Source: Amyelois transitella (Eukaryota > Arthropoda > Insecta > Lepidoptera > Pyralidae). Taken from it: DNA of 64,000 nt. The DNA lies in assembly GCF_032362555.1 (NCBI RefSeq), contig NC_083534.1:3581001-3645000 (forward strand), in the 5' to 3' direction. Of this stretch, positions 13,042 to 24,589 are shown one piece after another (positions within the stretch are counted from its first letter, which is position 1; every line of letters begins with the position of its first letter). The notes beneath the pieces were generated by a model. That model searched no databases and had not been told where the DNA came from. It worked only from the letters and a program-made list of their open reading frames with translations. Both the position numbers and the translations under genes were made by a program.

Positions 13042-13393
13042 TAGCTGTACCCGCGACTTCGTCCGCGTGGAATTGTTATTTTGAGCATCATTGAAGCCCT
13101 CAAGGGTGAATAATTTTCCCCGTTTTTTTTCACATATTCCATTATTTCTTTGCTTTCCTTATAGTTGCAGCGTGATGTTATAAGTATAGTCTAAAGCTTT
13201 CCTCGATAAATGGTATATTGAACGCAAAAATAATTTTTCAATTCGAACCAGTAGTTCCTGAGATTAGCGCGTTTTCCAGACTCTTAATTATATAAACGTA
13301 AAATTCAACATGTTTGGTTTAGAAGATAACGTGTGAAATGACAACAAACAAACAAATAAACTTTCATTCGCATTTGTAATATTAGTTGAGTTT
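13042..13393 (-). mobile_element. chimera of two Helitron-like families
   Basis: 13042-13270 is Lep1-like (CTAGCTGTACCCGCGACTTC). From about 13271 it changes to a second family that also occurs at 28300-28382 (TAGATAACGCGTGAA-type, ACAAACAAACAAA, CTTTCATTCGCATTTGTAA). Confidence 0.6.
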
Positions 13394-13840
13394 TTGCAAA
13401 TATAGAGGGAGTCGTTTATCGCAAAACTCACTGGAACAGTGGTTTTTTTTACAAATTTGCGAAATTTCAAGATTGTTAATTAAGAAAGGTTGGTCAAGAT
13501 AGATTGTGAAAAGTTTTCTGAGAAATGTAAATATTTAGTTAAATAAATTAAATAAAAAATTAAAGTTAGGAATTGGAAATGGTCTACACAAACCTTTATA
13601 TATACCTATAATAATATAATTAAATTCATGAAATTTAAATTTTATATAATTAAGGCAGATCCGAATATAATAAGTTACCACTCGCCTTACATCTTGACAT
13701 TTAACTTCTAAATTTACTATTACTGTAGTACTTACACACACCATCCCTATCTTATCATTATTTATCTAATAACGATCTGTAAACCATTGTAATAATGGCT
13801 AAAATTCTTTGAAAATATGCGTACGCGCAAGCTGCCACTG

Positions 13841-13858
13841 ACAGCTGCCGCGCAGGTG
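13841..13858. promoter_or_regulatory. pair of proneural-type E boxes upstream of neur exons
   Basis: ACAGCTG (13841-13847) and GCAGGTG (13852-13858) both fit RCAGSTG, the Achaete-Scute/Daughterless consensus, in a locally GC-rich patch. neur is a known proneural target in Drosophila. They are not part of SINE-A, which carries its own ACAGCTG. Confidence 0.3.
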
Positions 13859-14283
13859 GCCATCTTGGATTGCGAGGGGGACGCACAATGCCCTCTCTCT
13901 TGGGGTGGATTTTGAAATTTTAAATATCGAAAACGTTGTTTCTTGTAGATTTCAAAAGGATATATTTGAACTGCAAGTTTCTGAACTAGAATTATCGAAA
14001 TTTCAAATAGCGAACATTGAATTATGAACAACTGAATTTGTATTTCTTTTAAAGAAACTTTTCAAACGTTTTCTGAATTACGTATGTTATTTTGTTATTA
14101 AAATCATATAAACCAGCTTGAAAACTACTGAGTTGTCTGTATATGTCACCCCACTATGTTTTCCCTTATCGTAATAGCACCAATTGTTAGCTTAAAATTC
14201 AAATAAGAGTGAGTTTGAGTTCAATCTGCTTCTTAATGTTAAACAAGATAATATGTGATATAATCTGAGATGGTTAAAAAACG

Positions 14284-14428
14284 TTCCTGGTAAAGGGTCA
14301 GGTCAAGGGTACCCGAAACCGCCGAGCTTGCATGAAGAGAGAGAGAAGTATGCAGAGATCGTGGCAAGTGGAAAGAAGTAGTCTCTGCCTACCCCTCCGG
14401 GAAAGAGGCATGATTTTATGTATGTACG
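14284..14428 (+). mobile_element. LINE family D, 3' end
   Basis: CCTGGTAAAGGGTCAGGTCA to GATTTTATGTATGTA. Confidence 0.8.
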
Positions 14429-14507
14429 GTTAAAAATGCCTATTCACTCTTGCCTTGATCTTTGATTTAACGAACATAGTAACAAGACTTAATTTTAAAA
14501 TTACGAT

Positions 14508-14654
14508 CCTTTTTTAGGCGATGGGCTAGCAACCTGTCACTATTTGGATCTCAATTCAATCACTAAGCCGAGCAGCTGAACGTGGCCATTCAGTATTTTA
14601 GTGACTATTGGCTCTGTCTACGTAAGGGATATAGACGTGACTATATGTATGTAT
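14508..14654 (+). mobile_element. SINE-A, 5'-truncated
   Basis: Starts at TTTTTTAGGCGATGGGCTAG and ends in TATGTATGTATG. It abuts an inverted family-I tail. Confidence 0.8.
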
Positions 14655-14755
14655 GAATAGAATAGATTTATTTTCAAAATTGGATACAAGGTATCACTTA
14701 TTGACGTCACATCACTTAAATCTAATTATAACTACTACCGCTTCCAAAGCGTATG
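14654..14755 (-). mobile_element. retroelement 3' end (family I)
   Basis: Inverted copy of a sequence also at 46935-47040 and 55918-55975: GATACCTTGTATCCAATTTT with a TATTC-repeat tail in the element's sense. It contains TGACGTCA. It lies 63 bases from the neur exon acceptor. Confidence 0.7.
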
Positions 14756-14817
14756 TACTCGTATGTAGTAATGAGACTGAAGGCTTAAGATTAATAATTG
14801 CCTCTCTATTGTTCCAG

Positions 14818-14990
14818 CGCCCCGCACCTCTTGCACCGGCGGGGCTCCGAACAACCTCCCGCCTCTGAGCTTTCACAGCGTCCACGGGGAGAACGTGAGG
14901 GTGTCTAGAGATGGCTCTGTCGCGAGACGAGTGGAATCGTTCTGCAAGGGCGTCGCGTTCAGCGCGAGACCAGTGCGCGTTAATGAGAAG
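14818..14990 (+). CDS. neur: neur exon: start of NHR1
   Basis: Acceptor is attgttccag ending at 14817. The first two bases complete a split codon, then 57 codons run to AAG at 14990. The donor is GTTGGT, a weak site. It encodes NNLPPLSFHSVHGENV and ends SARPVRVNEK. A LINE tail and a truncated SINE lie within about 65-310 bp upstream of the acceptor. Confidence 0.93.
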
Positions 14991-17540
14991 GTTGGTGCAC
15001 TCTTTATAACTTATGTTGTCCTGGTACTTGTAAGGTGCCGTGTGGTTCCCGGCACCAATACAAAAAAGAATAGGACCACTCCATCTATTTCCCATGGATG
15101 TTGTAAAAGGAGACTAAGGGATAGGCTTAAAAACTTGAGTTTCTTCTTTTAGACGATGGCTAGCAACCTGTCACTATTTGAATCTCAATTCTATCATTAA
15201 GCCAAATAGCTGAACGTGGCCATTCAGTCTTTTCAAGATTGTTGGCTCTGTCTACCCCGCAAGGGATATAGGCGTGACCATATGTATGTATGTAAATGAG
15301 ATCAGATGAGATGGATCCATTGCGAGACGAGTCGAATCTTTCTGCAAGGGTGTCGCGTTCAGCGAGAGACCAGTGCCCGTTAATGAGAAAGTTGGTAAAC
15401 TCTTAATGACGTCTGGTTTCCTGGTACATATTTGCAAGGACTGTTAGATAGTGGGAATTTAGGAAGAGCCAAGTAGTTCAAAAGAGCCTGAGGGCTTAGA
15501 CACTTAGTCTCCTGTTAAGTGGTAAAAGAACCTTCACAGAAGTGACGGTCTTAAAATAGGAGATAGACTGTACATAAAACCAAAGAATGTCTCTTAATTC
15601 TTTTCGTCTCAATAGTTCTGTTATATTAAAGAGTTTTACTGTTTACCTTCACAAACGCTTAACCTTTTCCATCGTCTTTTCCAGGTCTGCATACGCTTCG
15701 TCGAAATCTCCAACAGTTGGAGCGGCGTCATCCGCTTCGGCTTCACCACTCACGACCCGGCCACCTTAGCCCACGCATTACCCAAATACGCCTGCCCAGA
15801 CCTGACCAACAAACCAGGCAACTGGGCCAAGGCTCTGGGCGAGAGGTTCTGCGAGAAAGACAATATTTTGTACTACTACGTCAACTCGGCTGGTGACGTA
15901 CATTTCGGTATCAACGGGGAGGACAAAGGCCTGTTCTTCTCCGGCGTCGACACGAGAAACCCACTGTGGGCCTTAGTGGACGTTTACGGAAACTGTACAG
16001 CGGTGCAGTTCGCTGATCCGAGAGCGCCAAACCAAATTAGAAGACCTGCCCAAAGTCCGGTCGAGGAGGACAGATTGGTCGGTAGCATGAGGAGCTTAGC
16101 CATTGAGGAGCCCTTGCCGCCGCCAAGATACTCCAATCCTTTAGTACCTCTAAGTCTACACAGGACTAAAGGGAGGAACGTGCAATTTATCAGCGATAGA
16201 GGCGTAGCGGCTAGGACGGAGGCGGAGTTCTGTCAAGGATACGTTTTCACAGCTAGGCCGATGCGTCCGGGACAGACTATTGTGGTGCAAATACTGTCCA
16301 CTGAGGCAGCTTACGCGGGCAGTCTGGCTATAGGGCTGACTTCCTGCGACCCTGGTACACTAAGGCCTTGCGATTTGCCTGACGACGCTGAGCTGCTTTT
16401 GGATAGACCTGAGTACTGGGTGGTGAGACGGGATGCGGCTAACGGGTTGAGGAGAGGCGATGAGTTAGCCGTGACCTTGACCATGGACGGGGAAGTGAGA
16501 GTCAGCAGGAACGGTTCGACGCCTGTGACTGTCATGCACGTGGACCACACGTTGCGTCTGTGGGCTTTCGTGGACATTTATGGCGCTACGCAGAAGGTCA
16601 GGATGTTGAGCAGCCAAGTTCCTCAGCCGGCTCAGACTCCCCCGCAGCAGTTGAGGGTTATAACTGGGTCAGCGGCGCCGATATCCACCGGGAACGGCGG
16701 GACGGTGCTGGTGGTGAGCCTGCCGCCGCAGAACGGTGCCCAGAACGTGGGCAGCCATCAGCAGGGGCTGACTCTCGCCAGCGCGCATTATATTGAGGTG
16801 AGTTTTTTTTTATTTTTTTTTTAATCATCGTACGTTTGTATTTTAGAATGAGAATTTTAAATTAGTTGCGTATTTCTTGAGGATTTGAATGTCTTAAAAT
16901 ACGGTCAAATTGAGAAACTCCTCATTTTTTGAAGTCGGTTAAAAAGACTGGATTTAATATTTACTCGTATTTTTTACTTAATGTTTATTAGAACCAAATC
17001 CATATAACATTAAAACTTACTTTTAGGACAGCAATAACTGTTTAACGTAATCCTATACCTACATTTCGCATTACACAAGCAAGAATTGACCAATATTTTC
17101 AATTGTTACAGCCGATCCAAGCGACGTCACAGCTGTGCTTGACCAACCTGCAGCCTCTGCCTACCCCATCGTGCCAGGCGGCTCCCTACCCCCGTCCGCG
17201 GACGGATGCCCAATGTTCTTCGTCCAGCCAAAATTCTTGCAACGAACAAGTTATACCGAACGGCCATCCAGAACCTTTGAGGTTAGCCGACCGAATTCAA
17301 AACGCGCCATCCACAAGTCGACAACCGCAGCCTATATACTCCGTAATTGGGGAGGGTAATCTCACCGGGACGGAGTGTACTATATGTTATGAAAATCCTA
17401 TTGATAGCGTCTTGTATATGTGCGGACATATGTGTATGTGTTATAGGTGTGCTGTACAGCAGTGGAGGGGGAAGGGGGGCGGCCAATGTCCGCTGTGTAG
17501 AGCACAGATAAAAGATGTAATTAGGACGTATAAGTCTTGA
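14818..17540 (+). CDS. neur: neuralized E3 ubiquitin ligase, C-terminal three exons (5' part not found)
   Basis: Coding exons are 14818-14990, 15685-16797 and 17112-17540, with phase kept at both junctions and TGA at 17538. The product has two NHR domains and a C-terminal RING, the architecture of Neuralized, an E3 ligase that ubiquitinates Delta/Serrate in signal-sending cells and promotes their endocytosis for Notch activation. NHR1 begins FHSVHGENVRVSRDG and crosses the first intron; NHR2 begins near LSLHRTKGRNV. The RING holds TECTICYENPIDSVLYMCGH and ends QCPLCRAQIKDVIRTYKS. Residue-level agreement with Drosophila Neur, as I remember it, is high throughout. The first visible exon starts in phase 1 with text like SCTGGAPNNLPPL, so at least one upstream exon (basic N-terminus and start codon) is missing; I did not find it in 1-14.8 kb. 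Both introns and the upstream flank carry repeats. Confidence 0.96.
15035..15294 (+). mobile_element. SINE-A, full length, between the two neur exon copies
   Basis: Complete head hairpin and TATG tail. It sits exactly between the end of similarity of copy 1 and the start of copy 2 of the neur exon. Confidence 0.88.
15308..15440 (+). pseudogene. partial second copy of the neur NHR1 exon inside the following intron
   Basis: The 81 bases ending at the GTTGGT donor match the exon 14910-14990 at about 71 of 81 positions. The translation stays open as DGSIARRVESFCKGVAFSER, with seven of ten differences at third codon positions. Similarity continues about 45 bases into the intron. The 5' part of the exon is missing: an in-frame TGA sits directly before the match and no good acceptor is visible. 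A SINE (15035-15294) separates the copies. A dead tandem duplicate is most likely; an alternative exon is less likely. Confidence 0.75.
15685..16797 (+). CDS. neur: neur exon: rest of NHR1, linker and NHR2
   Basis: Acceptor tcttttccag ends at 15684 and the donor gtgagt begins at 16798. It has 371 codons in phase 0. The reading frame starts VCIRFVEISNSWSG, directly continuing the NHR1 strand begun in the previous exon, and runs through NHR2 to HYIE. The first in-frame ATG is only at 16087 or later, so an ATG-based reading would miss the beginning. GC content is much higher than the flanks. Confidence 0.96.
17112..17540 (+). CDS. neur: neur last exon: linker and RING finger
   Basis: Acceptor attgttacag ends at 17111. 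The exon starts PIQATSQLC in phase 0; the junction HYIE/PIQA matches the Drosophila order QYIE-QPIA. A Ser/Pro/Gln-rich linker of about 85 residues precedes the RING (about 17370-17515), with cysteines in ECTIC, MCGHMCMC, RC and CPLC. The stop is TGA at 17538-17540. Confidence 0.96.
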   Translation, partial: PIQATSQLCLTNLQPLPTPSCQAAPYPRPRTDAQCSSSSQNSCNEQVIPNGHPEPLRLADRIQNAPSTSRQPQPIYSVIGEGNLTGTECTICYENPIDSVLYMCGHMCMCYRCAVQQWRGKGGGQCPLCRAQIKDVIRTYKS

Positions 17541-18552
17541 TGTGTTTGCGCGTTCAAGTACAGTGTTGCCGTGTTCGTGAATTCAAAGTTTCTACTATTT
17601 CTGATGTTCCTATTCACATGTATTATTCGCAAAATATATTTTATTCTTAGATCCAATGATCGAATTGATGTATGTATTCACGTCATTGTCTTGCGTTAAA
17701 CTCTCGTTAAAGATGGCGGATCAATCTGACGTTTTTTTTTTCACAAATGGAACTTTACATTTTCGAAAAATGGCAACACTGAACTTTTGTTATATTTTGC
17801 CAAAAATGCGGTTAAAAGTCGATGTATTATAACTTATTGATAAGCTTACACTAAGTAGTACCGTCACGAGAGCCTCGAATCAACGACGTTGATTAGCGCG
17901 GGAAAATAATATATAAACTTATGAATAAATTAGTTTGTATTTTAGACGTTAATTTTCAAATTTGGAATAATTCTAAATATCTAAATATGTTCTCGTTTAC
18001 ATATTATATTGAAGAACTCTTTAGTTTTAATTGCAATTAATATATAGCTAATATAATAAAAACAAGGACGGCATTATAATTTATATATTTAGAATTGTAT
18101 ACAAGGAGTGTGTTGCATATGTTATAAATTTAGTTATTTATTTTTGAAATTTCGGTAATAATTTTGGTATAGTTTAAATAATAAATGAATCCATTTGACA
18201 TAATAAAATTTAAAAGTACCTAATGAAATAGAAAAAAAAATTGTAGGTATATTAAAAATAATTTTCAAATTTTGTAAGCGGGTCTTATTTTTTAATTTAA
18301 TATTTGTTTAAAGGATTGACCATATCATTCGTGTGTTGAGGTCGTTTAGCGACGATTTCTTCCGTCACTAAAAAAGTTAATTATTTTCATTTTGAACAAT
18401 ATCTTCACGCCGCCTTTTTTTAACATAACAAGAGGCTATGGTATTTTAAAATGTATATATAGTTAACAGTAGACACTGCTAGGAATATTGTAAGTCTTAA
18501 GTTTCCTAATACGAGGGTTTTCAAAATTATATAGCACTCTATTGTAACACGG

Positions 18553-18630
18553 TGACGTCAGATGGAACGGACGTTGTGATTGGACGGTCATTCGTCCAAT
18601 AGAAACAGCTCATTAGCATCTGCTGACGTA
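18553..18630. promoter_or_regulatory. CRE and inverted CCAAT cluster
   Basis: TGACGTCA at 18553-18560, the perfect inverted repeat ATTGGACG-6-CGTCCAAT at 18579-18600 (two opposed CCAAT boxes), and TGACGTA at 18624-18630. A compact promoter-like group without an adjacent gene start that I can see. Confidence 0.35.
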
Positions 18631-18828
18631 TTTTTGAAAATTTTGACATTTATCTTAACATCTCGACCACGTAAACATATCGTGCTGTCTTTATCGTGTA
18701 TAGTCAAGATGAGTGAGACAGAATGATAGATTGGAAAGAGAGATGTGTTTTATAAGGATTAATATACAAATTATATGCGTAATCCTTGCAAATGTATGCG
18801 TCCATTGTATATCGGTGATAGAAATAGT

Positions 18829-19091
18829 GCATTTAGTAATTTATTATCATATCATAATTTATAGATGATAGTTTCTTGACATAATAAGGTATACGCTGAG
18901 ACATAAGATCCGGTTGCATTAAATACAATTTGAAAAAAGGCGTAATAATGAGTGACATCACTCGCGGTTTCGCCTCAGAATATTTGTATTCAATTTAATC
19001 GTATCTTACATATCGATTATTTAGGTGCTTCGTATAAACGGAATGACGCTTTTGTATGTTTTAATCTGCTACGGGATAGGCAGATATTCAT
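18829..19091 (+). repeat. 263-bp duplicated segment, copy 1
   Basis: Matches 22724-22991 almost base for base (a few substitutions and one 5-base insertion in copy 2). Both start GCATTTAGTAATTTATT and end GGCAGATATTCAT. Confidence 0.88.
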
Positions 19092-20909
19092 TTCTTTTAA
19101 GATAGAGGTCGGTGTATATTGGCGCCAAAAGCAATAAACGTGTATTTGGAACATTTTAACAGACAATCAACTGCAAAACATAGGTGCAATGTGTTAAATT
19201 TATGACAGCATAAAATGAGATTTGTTATTTGAAGGATTTCCAACGATTTTCAATATTTAAAAAAATATAGAAGTTACCACATCATTTGCTAGCTTGAAGA
19301 GTTCTAAAAAAATATTTTATTATGATTTTCTCAAATAAATCGATCCATTATTTAGCTATAATATGCCGGTAGATGCAAGCTACTGCGCTATGTTGCCCGT
19401 GCTAAATTTTACAGATCGCATAAAAAGTTGTAGGAATTTTAAAAGAAGTATCATTTTAAAATATTTTTTAACATACATATTAACTACACTACATGGTAAT
19501 TTGTCGCCATTGTGCATTGGACCCGAGCAATGATTTTTTTATGGTTTGAATTATTCCATTATTTCTTCGACAGTTCAATTTGGTGACTTTGGAATGATTT
19601 TATAATAACCAGATAAACTAAATATCTGAATGTATTTTTGGTTAAATATCTGGTGATCGTTTAAAATCAATCCGTAAGCTACCATTTTTATTTGCTCAAT
19701 ATTTTTCGTTAAGTATTTTTTTTCTTTTAAAACCTAAAACAGGGTTTTTTATAAATCTGTGTTCTTTGTTTTTTTTTTCTATGATGATAACTTCTTCTGA
19801 ATGTTTGACTGAAAACATCGTTATTTTGTAAATATTATTTATTTTTAATCATTCCTTTGATAATGTTTACCAATAATTATATCTTATACCAAACTAAGTA
19901 GCCAGTTTTTTGTGTAATTTAGAAGATTTTTTTTGCCGACCTTACAAATATGACATTAATGATTTTGTTACCACTACAAAAATCCGAGTAAAGTTTTATT
20001 TTATCAAATCTACGCCCAAATCCGAAACTTGTAAATCTAAATTATCAATGCGAGGCCAGTTGAAACAGTAACATAATAATATCTGATCGTATTTATTTTG
20101 TAACACTTAAGTGACAAGATTTTTTTTAAAACTTTTCATACACATTTTCGTAATTTATTTAAGTTAATTGACTTCGGTGTTAAAAAATACTGAATTTTTA
20201 GACACAAATACAGTGCCCGTTATTAGTTTTTATGTACCTACCTAATTTAATTTTTAACATTTTATACCAAAACAGTGTGACCACTTTACAAAATAATAAG
20301 CATCGCGAAAGTTGTAAGCCAAATTTAATGTAAGTTTTCTATGGAAAGTTGTAAATATATATGGAATAGTTTCGATATGTTGATACAAAAAATGAATTAT
20401 ATAAATTTATTATTTAACTAACTGTATGTATTTGTCTTTTACCGTTTCTTTCATTCTAGCTTCCAAGTTTTTCATTATATAAATACATATTTAACCTGTT
20501 CATAATTTATCATACACATCAAAGTTTCAACATAATTTCAAAAACTTTATTTTTTACATTTTCGTACAGATTAAAAATTTCTTTGGTTTTTTTTAAACTA
20601 ACTACAATTTTGATACAGGATTTTTCATTATTGTATCAACACGTCTTAGGCCGAGGGTGTGATAAAAAAATATTCATTTGGAATTTCTTAGCCGTGTACA
20701 GCGTTATTGTCTAGTCGTTAGTAATTTATTTCCTAATTATTTTGAAAAAAATGCATTCTTTGTAACGATGTTGGAATTTAGATTAAGTTTTCGAATAAAA
20801 GGTTATTGAACTATATTTGTAGTAATATTTTTTATTTATCATCCCAATTGAAAAAGGCTGCATATTAAGTAGGTATTAGTTTTGTAAGCAGACACTATAA
20901 TTTCCTATG

Positions 20910-21114
20910 CTACTCCTCTTTCGCATGGATGTCGTAAAAGGCAACTAAGGGATAGGCTTATAAACTTGGGTATCTTCTTTTAGGTGACGGGCTAGCAACC
21001 AGTCACTATATGAATCTCAATTCTATCATCAAGCCAAAAAGCGACCGAGGCTTATCAGTCTTTTCAAAACTGCTGTCTCTGTCTACCTCCAAGGGATATA
21101 GACGTGATTATATG
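20910..21114 (+). mobile_element. SINE-A, 5'-truncated
   Basis: Begins near CTCCTCTTTCGCATGGATGT and ends GATATAGACGTGATTATATG. Confidence 0.8.
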
Positions 21115-23895
21115 AACAAAAGTCGTTGAACAAAACAAACCATAACGTTGAAATCATAACGTTGTATTCTCTCGTCCACATTTCTACAAAGTTCGGATAA
21201 TTGAAAACATGGCGTTATTGAATTTTGTTTGGAAACGGCAGTAATCTTAGTAAGTAATTTATTTGACGTCAACCAATGCTGTGAAAAATCTAAAGATATG
21301 ACAATTATTTATGTGATGTTGAAATGTCCCATAATAATGAATAAAAAAAAAATTAATTTGAAACGTTATTTACGATATCACCTATGTAACTATCTTTACT
21401 TGCAAAGTTTATATTTAAATTATATATACATTGGATCATAGTTACACATCCAGTTGCCTGTATTTCCTCACAATTTCCCTCGCCGAAAGAGCTTCGGTTA
21501 ACATTCAAACTAATGTAAGTACCTACACAACTTCAGAAAAAGACATTTGAATCTGTGTCGCCACCACAGAAACTAGTAAAGTGAAGAAATAAAAAGCATT
21601 TTAGTACAAAATGAAAATTTATTTACAAAATTCTTATACAAAACTATTCATTCTTCTTATTTAAATTACATCTTAAATAATTTAACTCGAGTATTACTGT
21701 CAAGTCGATGGGTGAGGTCGGTTGCAGGCAAAAATTAACATACGTGTTTTGAAATCACGTCTTTATCCCTTGCGGGTATGACAGAGCAAACAGTTTTAAA
21801 GGCTGACGAACCATGTTTAGCTGTATGTAGGCTAAATCACGGAATTAAAATTTTATAATTTTGTTTAACAATTTCCAATTAATGCTGTTTTTATAAATTT
21901 TCTGTCCAAATATAAGTCTTGATCAATAAATTATTATTGCAAATCAACTTTCGGGACACACAATATTTATTATTCCGCAAAAATTCTCAGACATTGAAAA
22001 TTGATTTTACAAGTTACTCAAAAAATTAAAATAAGTCACTTACTTGATCAGATTTGGACAAAAAATTTAGCAATCCATTACAAAACCTGCATGTATAATT
22101 AATTCTCGTCCGCAACCATACAATATAAGGTATTTATTATACATATACCCTCTAAAACCAGAAGGCACAATGTCAATATTAGTTCACAAGGCGATCACAA
22201 ATATACAATCAAATAAAAAATCTGTATTTTTTACACAATTGTCTTTTACACAAAATGCACATTAAGTATATATATACTCACACATCTACGTTTGGTAATA
22301 AAAGGATGAACAAAAGAAATTGAATACATAATTCGGGAAAAATTGTTTGGAATATTACTTGAATATTATTTTTGGGATAGGACATTTAATATTTTTTTAA
22401 ATCCCGCGAATTGAACCGGTCAATTTAAATACTATTGATTTCTTTAAAAACTTGGCTTAAACATAAATTGTAAAGAGAAAGCAGCCAAAGTTTAATTAAC
22501 CGCTTTCAAAATAAGGTGGTTCTCAGTATGACCTGTATGTACATTATGTAGGTATGTATAATTTGTCTGCCTGTCGGCAAAAATTTTTTAGAAACCAATC
22601 AATTTTGATGCGGTTCTCAGGGAAGTGTTGGTAACACTTAGGAGAAGGTTTTAGAAATTTAACCAACCTTCAAATAAAATGGATATCAATTGGATGCGGT
22701 TATTTTTTACAAAAATCATAAACGCATTTAGTAATTTATTGTCATATCATAATTTATAGATGATAGTTTCTTGACATAATAAGGTATACGCTGAGACATA
22801 AGATCCGGTTGCATTAAATACAATTTGAAAAAAGGCGTATTAATGAGTGACAACAGTCGCGGTTTCGCCTCAGAATATTTGTATTCAATTTAATCGTATC
22901 TTACATATCGATTATTTAGGTGCTTCGTATAAACGGAATGACGAATGACTTTTGTATGTTCTAATCTGCTACGGGATAGGCAGATATTCATATACGCTGG
23001 AGCCTCCCCTGTACGCTGAAGTTTTCATAACGTATAAAGAGAGATTGGAATAAAATTTTGTATAGAAACCAAATAATAAAACGAATACCATAAACATATC
23101 ATACGAAATCATTTGAAACGATTGTATATAATGAAAACAACTATTCAAATCTACAAAATTTATCAAAAAACTAATAATACATAATTACAATAAATTTATA
23201 TACAAATAACCTTAAAAACTTATCTAAAAATTAATTTATTTGGAAGATGTTCATGTGTATATTGAGATCTGCATTTTATTTCATTGTTTTTTTTCTATAG
23301 TTACCAATTCATGTACACACAGATTAAATATATATGAATGAATTAAATGTTTAAGACTCCGCTCCAGTTTTAAAACTTACTCTTCATAAAGTACATACTT
23401 TTGCAGTTTTTAGATTAAGTTTATATTTTTAGGGGTATCTTAATGCATGTTGTATAATTTTGTCCATTTTTTTTTAATATATTACTAGTACTGGCACAAA
23501 AAAACCTATAAATAGGTGAAGGCAGAATGTTTTATCAATGGAAATTTAATATAAAAATATTTAAGACTTTATTTTTTTTTCGAATTTTTTTTTCAATAAA
23601 TGCTTGGTCAGAGTTTTAAGATCACCCTGTGCACTTTTAAGCTGCCTTTCTATATGTTAAATGTTATTTTTATGTCTTTAATCAGCGTAGCTACGTATGA
23701 ATTGAAATATGCATGTAAATTGAAAACATCATTAGGGTCTGCCAAAGAATAAACAAATTACTAGGACGATCCAACTTTTTTCCGCTCTTTGTAAATGTCA
23801 CCGGAAAATTGTATAATACTGGCATTCTATACAATTCCTAGGAGATTTATAGAACGTCTAAGGCCTGTAAGAAATGTATGAATTTCCTAGGCAAA
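21115..23895. other. gene-free stretch
   Basis: Holds an inverted family-F SINE fragment (about 21444-21530), a SINE-A fragment (about 21755-21830, minus) and copy 2 of the 263-bp segment. The rest is AT-rich without support for genes. Confidence 0.5.
22724..22991 (+). repeat. 263-bp duplicated segment, copy 2
   Basis: Direct copy of 18829-19091, 3.9 kb away. The flanks differ on both sides. No terminal repeats or target duplications are seen. Confidence 0.88.
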
Positions 23896-23899
23896 CATA

Positions 23900-24068
23900 C
23901 ATATAATTACATCTATACCTCTTGCGGGATAGACAGAGCCAACAGTCTTAAAAGACTGATAGGCCACGTTCAGCTGTTAGGCTTGATGATAGAATTGAGA
24001 TTCAAATAGTGACAGGTTGCTAGCCCATCGCCTAAAAGAAGAATCCCAAGTTTATTAGCCTACCCCTT
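23900..24068 (-). mobile_element. SINE-A, head-truncated
   Basis: Tail ACATACATATAATTACATCT at left; it stops at CCCCTTAG before the head. Confidence 0.8.
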
Positions 24069-24589
24069 AGTTCTAGGCATAAACATTCCCTCGCTATTTT
24101 ATATAATACTGGTCCTGGAGGTAGTAAAGTGTGAAAAAAATAATATTTCCCAAACGACCATTGTTTAAGGAATTCTTAATATTGCCTAGGAATTGTATCA
24201 AAATTACGATATTTACATACATTTCCGGTAACATAAATAATATTATGAGTTATTTATCATTAAGAAATTTTGAAGTAACCAAATAAAACAAAATTAAAAA
24301 GTCAGTGTATGTTAGCATTTTATCTTTAAAAAAAGATTTTTTAAGGTTGATTGAAAATATAGATATATATTCTACATGCTCTTTTTAGTCTATGTTTATA
24401 TAAAAATAAAAATGATTCTCGTGTGGTCTACATAACATAATAAAATTGATGATTAGATTACAAGGTAAATTACAACTACGAGTCTTAATAATTAAAATTA
24501 TTAAATAAAATCATTAATACTGATGAGTTTTGGTCTATTGGGATATACTATGTCTGGCTAACACTACTATATTACGTATAGGCAGGGAG

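Larger units (their letters stand above)
17541..20850 (+). other. probable long 3' UTR and downstream DNA of neur
   Basis: AT-rich with no supported coding exon. AATAAA-type signals occur early (about 17930, 18184) and late (about 20795, AATAAA within a T-rich context). It contains TGTAAATA Pumilio-type octamers near 19828 and 20349, and TGTGAT K-box-type hexamers near 18575 and 20658. The first copy of a 263-bp duplicated segment starts at 18829, and a CRE/CCAAT cluster lies at 18553-18630. The real end of the transcript cannot be fixed from sequence alone. Confidence 0.5.

Noticed and set aside
14895-15152. 85-residue open frame across the neur exon and SINE
   Set aside because: The true exon ends at 14990; the frame continues into intron and SINE-A.
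17541-20850. K-box (TGTGAT) and Pumilio (TGTAAATA) motifs as proof of post-transcriptional control of neur
   Set aside because: Only two of each in over 3 kb of AT-rich DNA; close to chance without conservation data.
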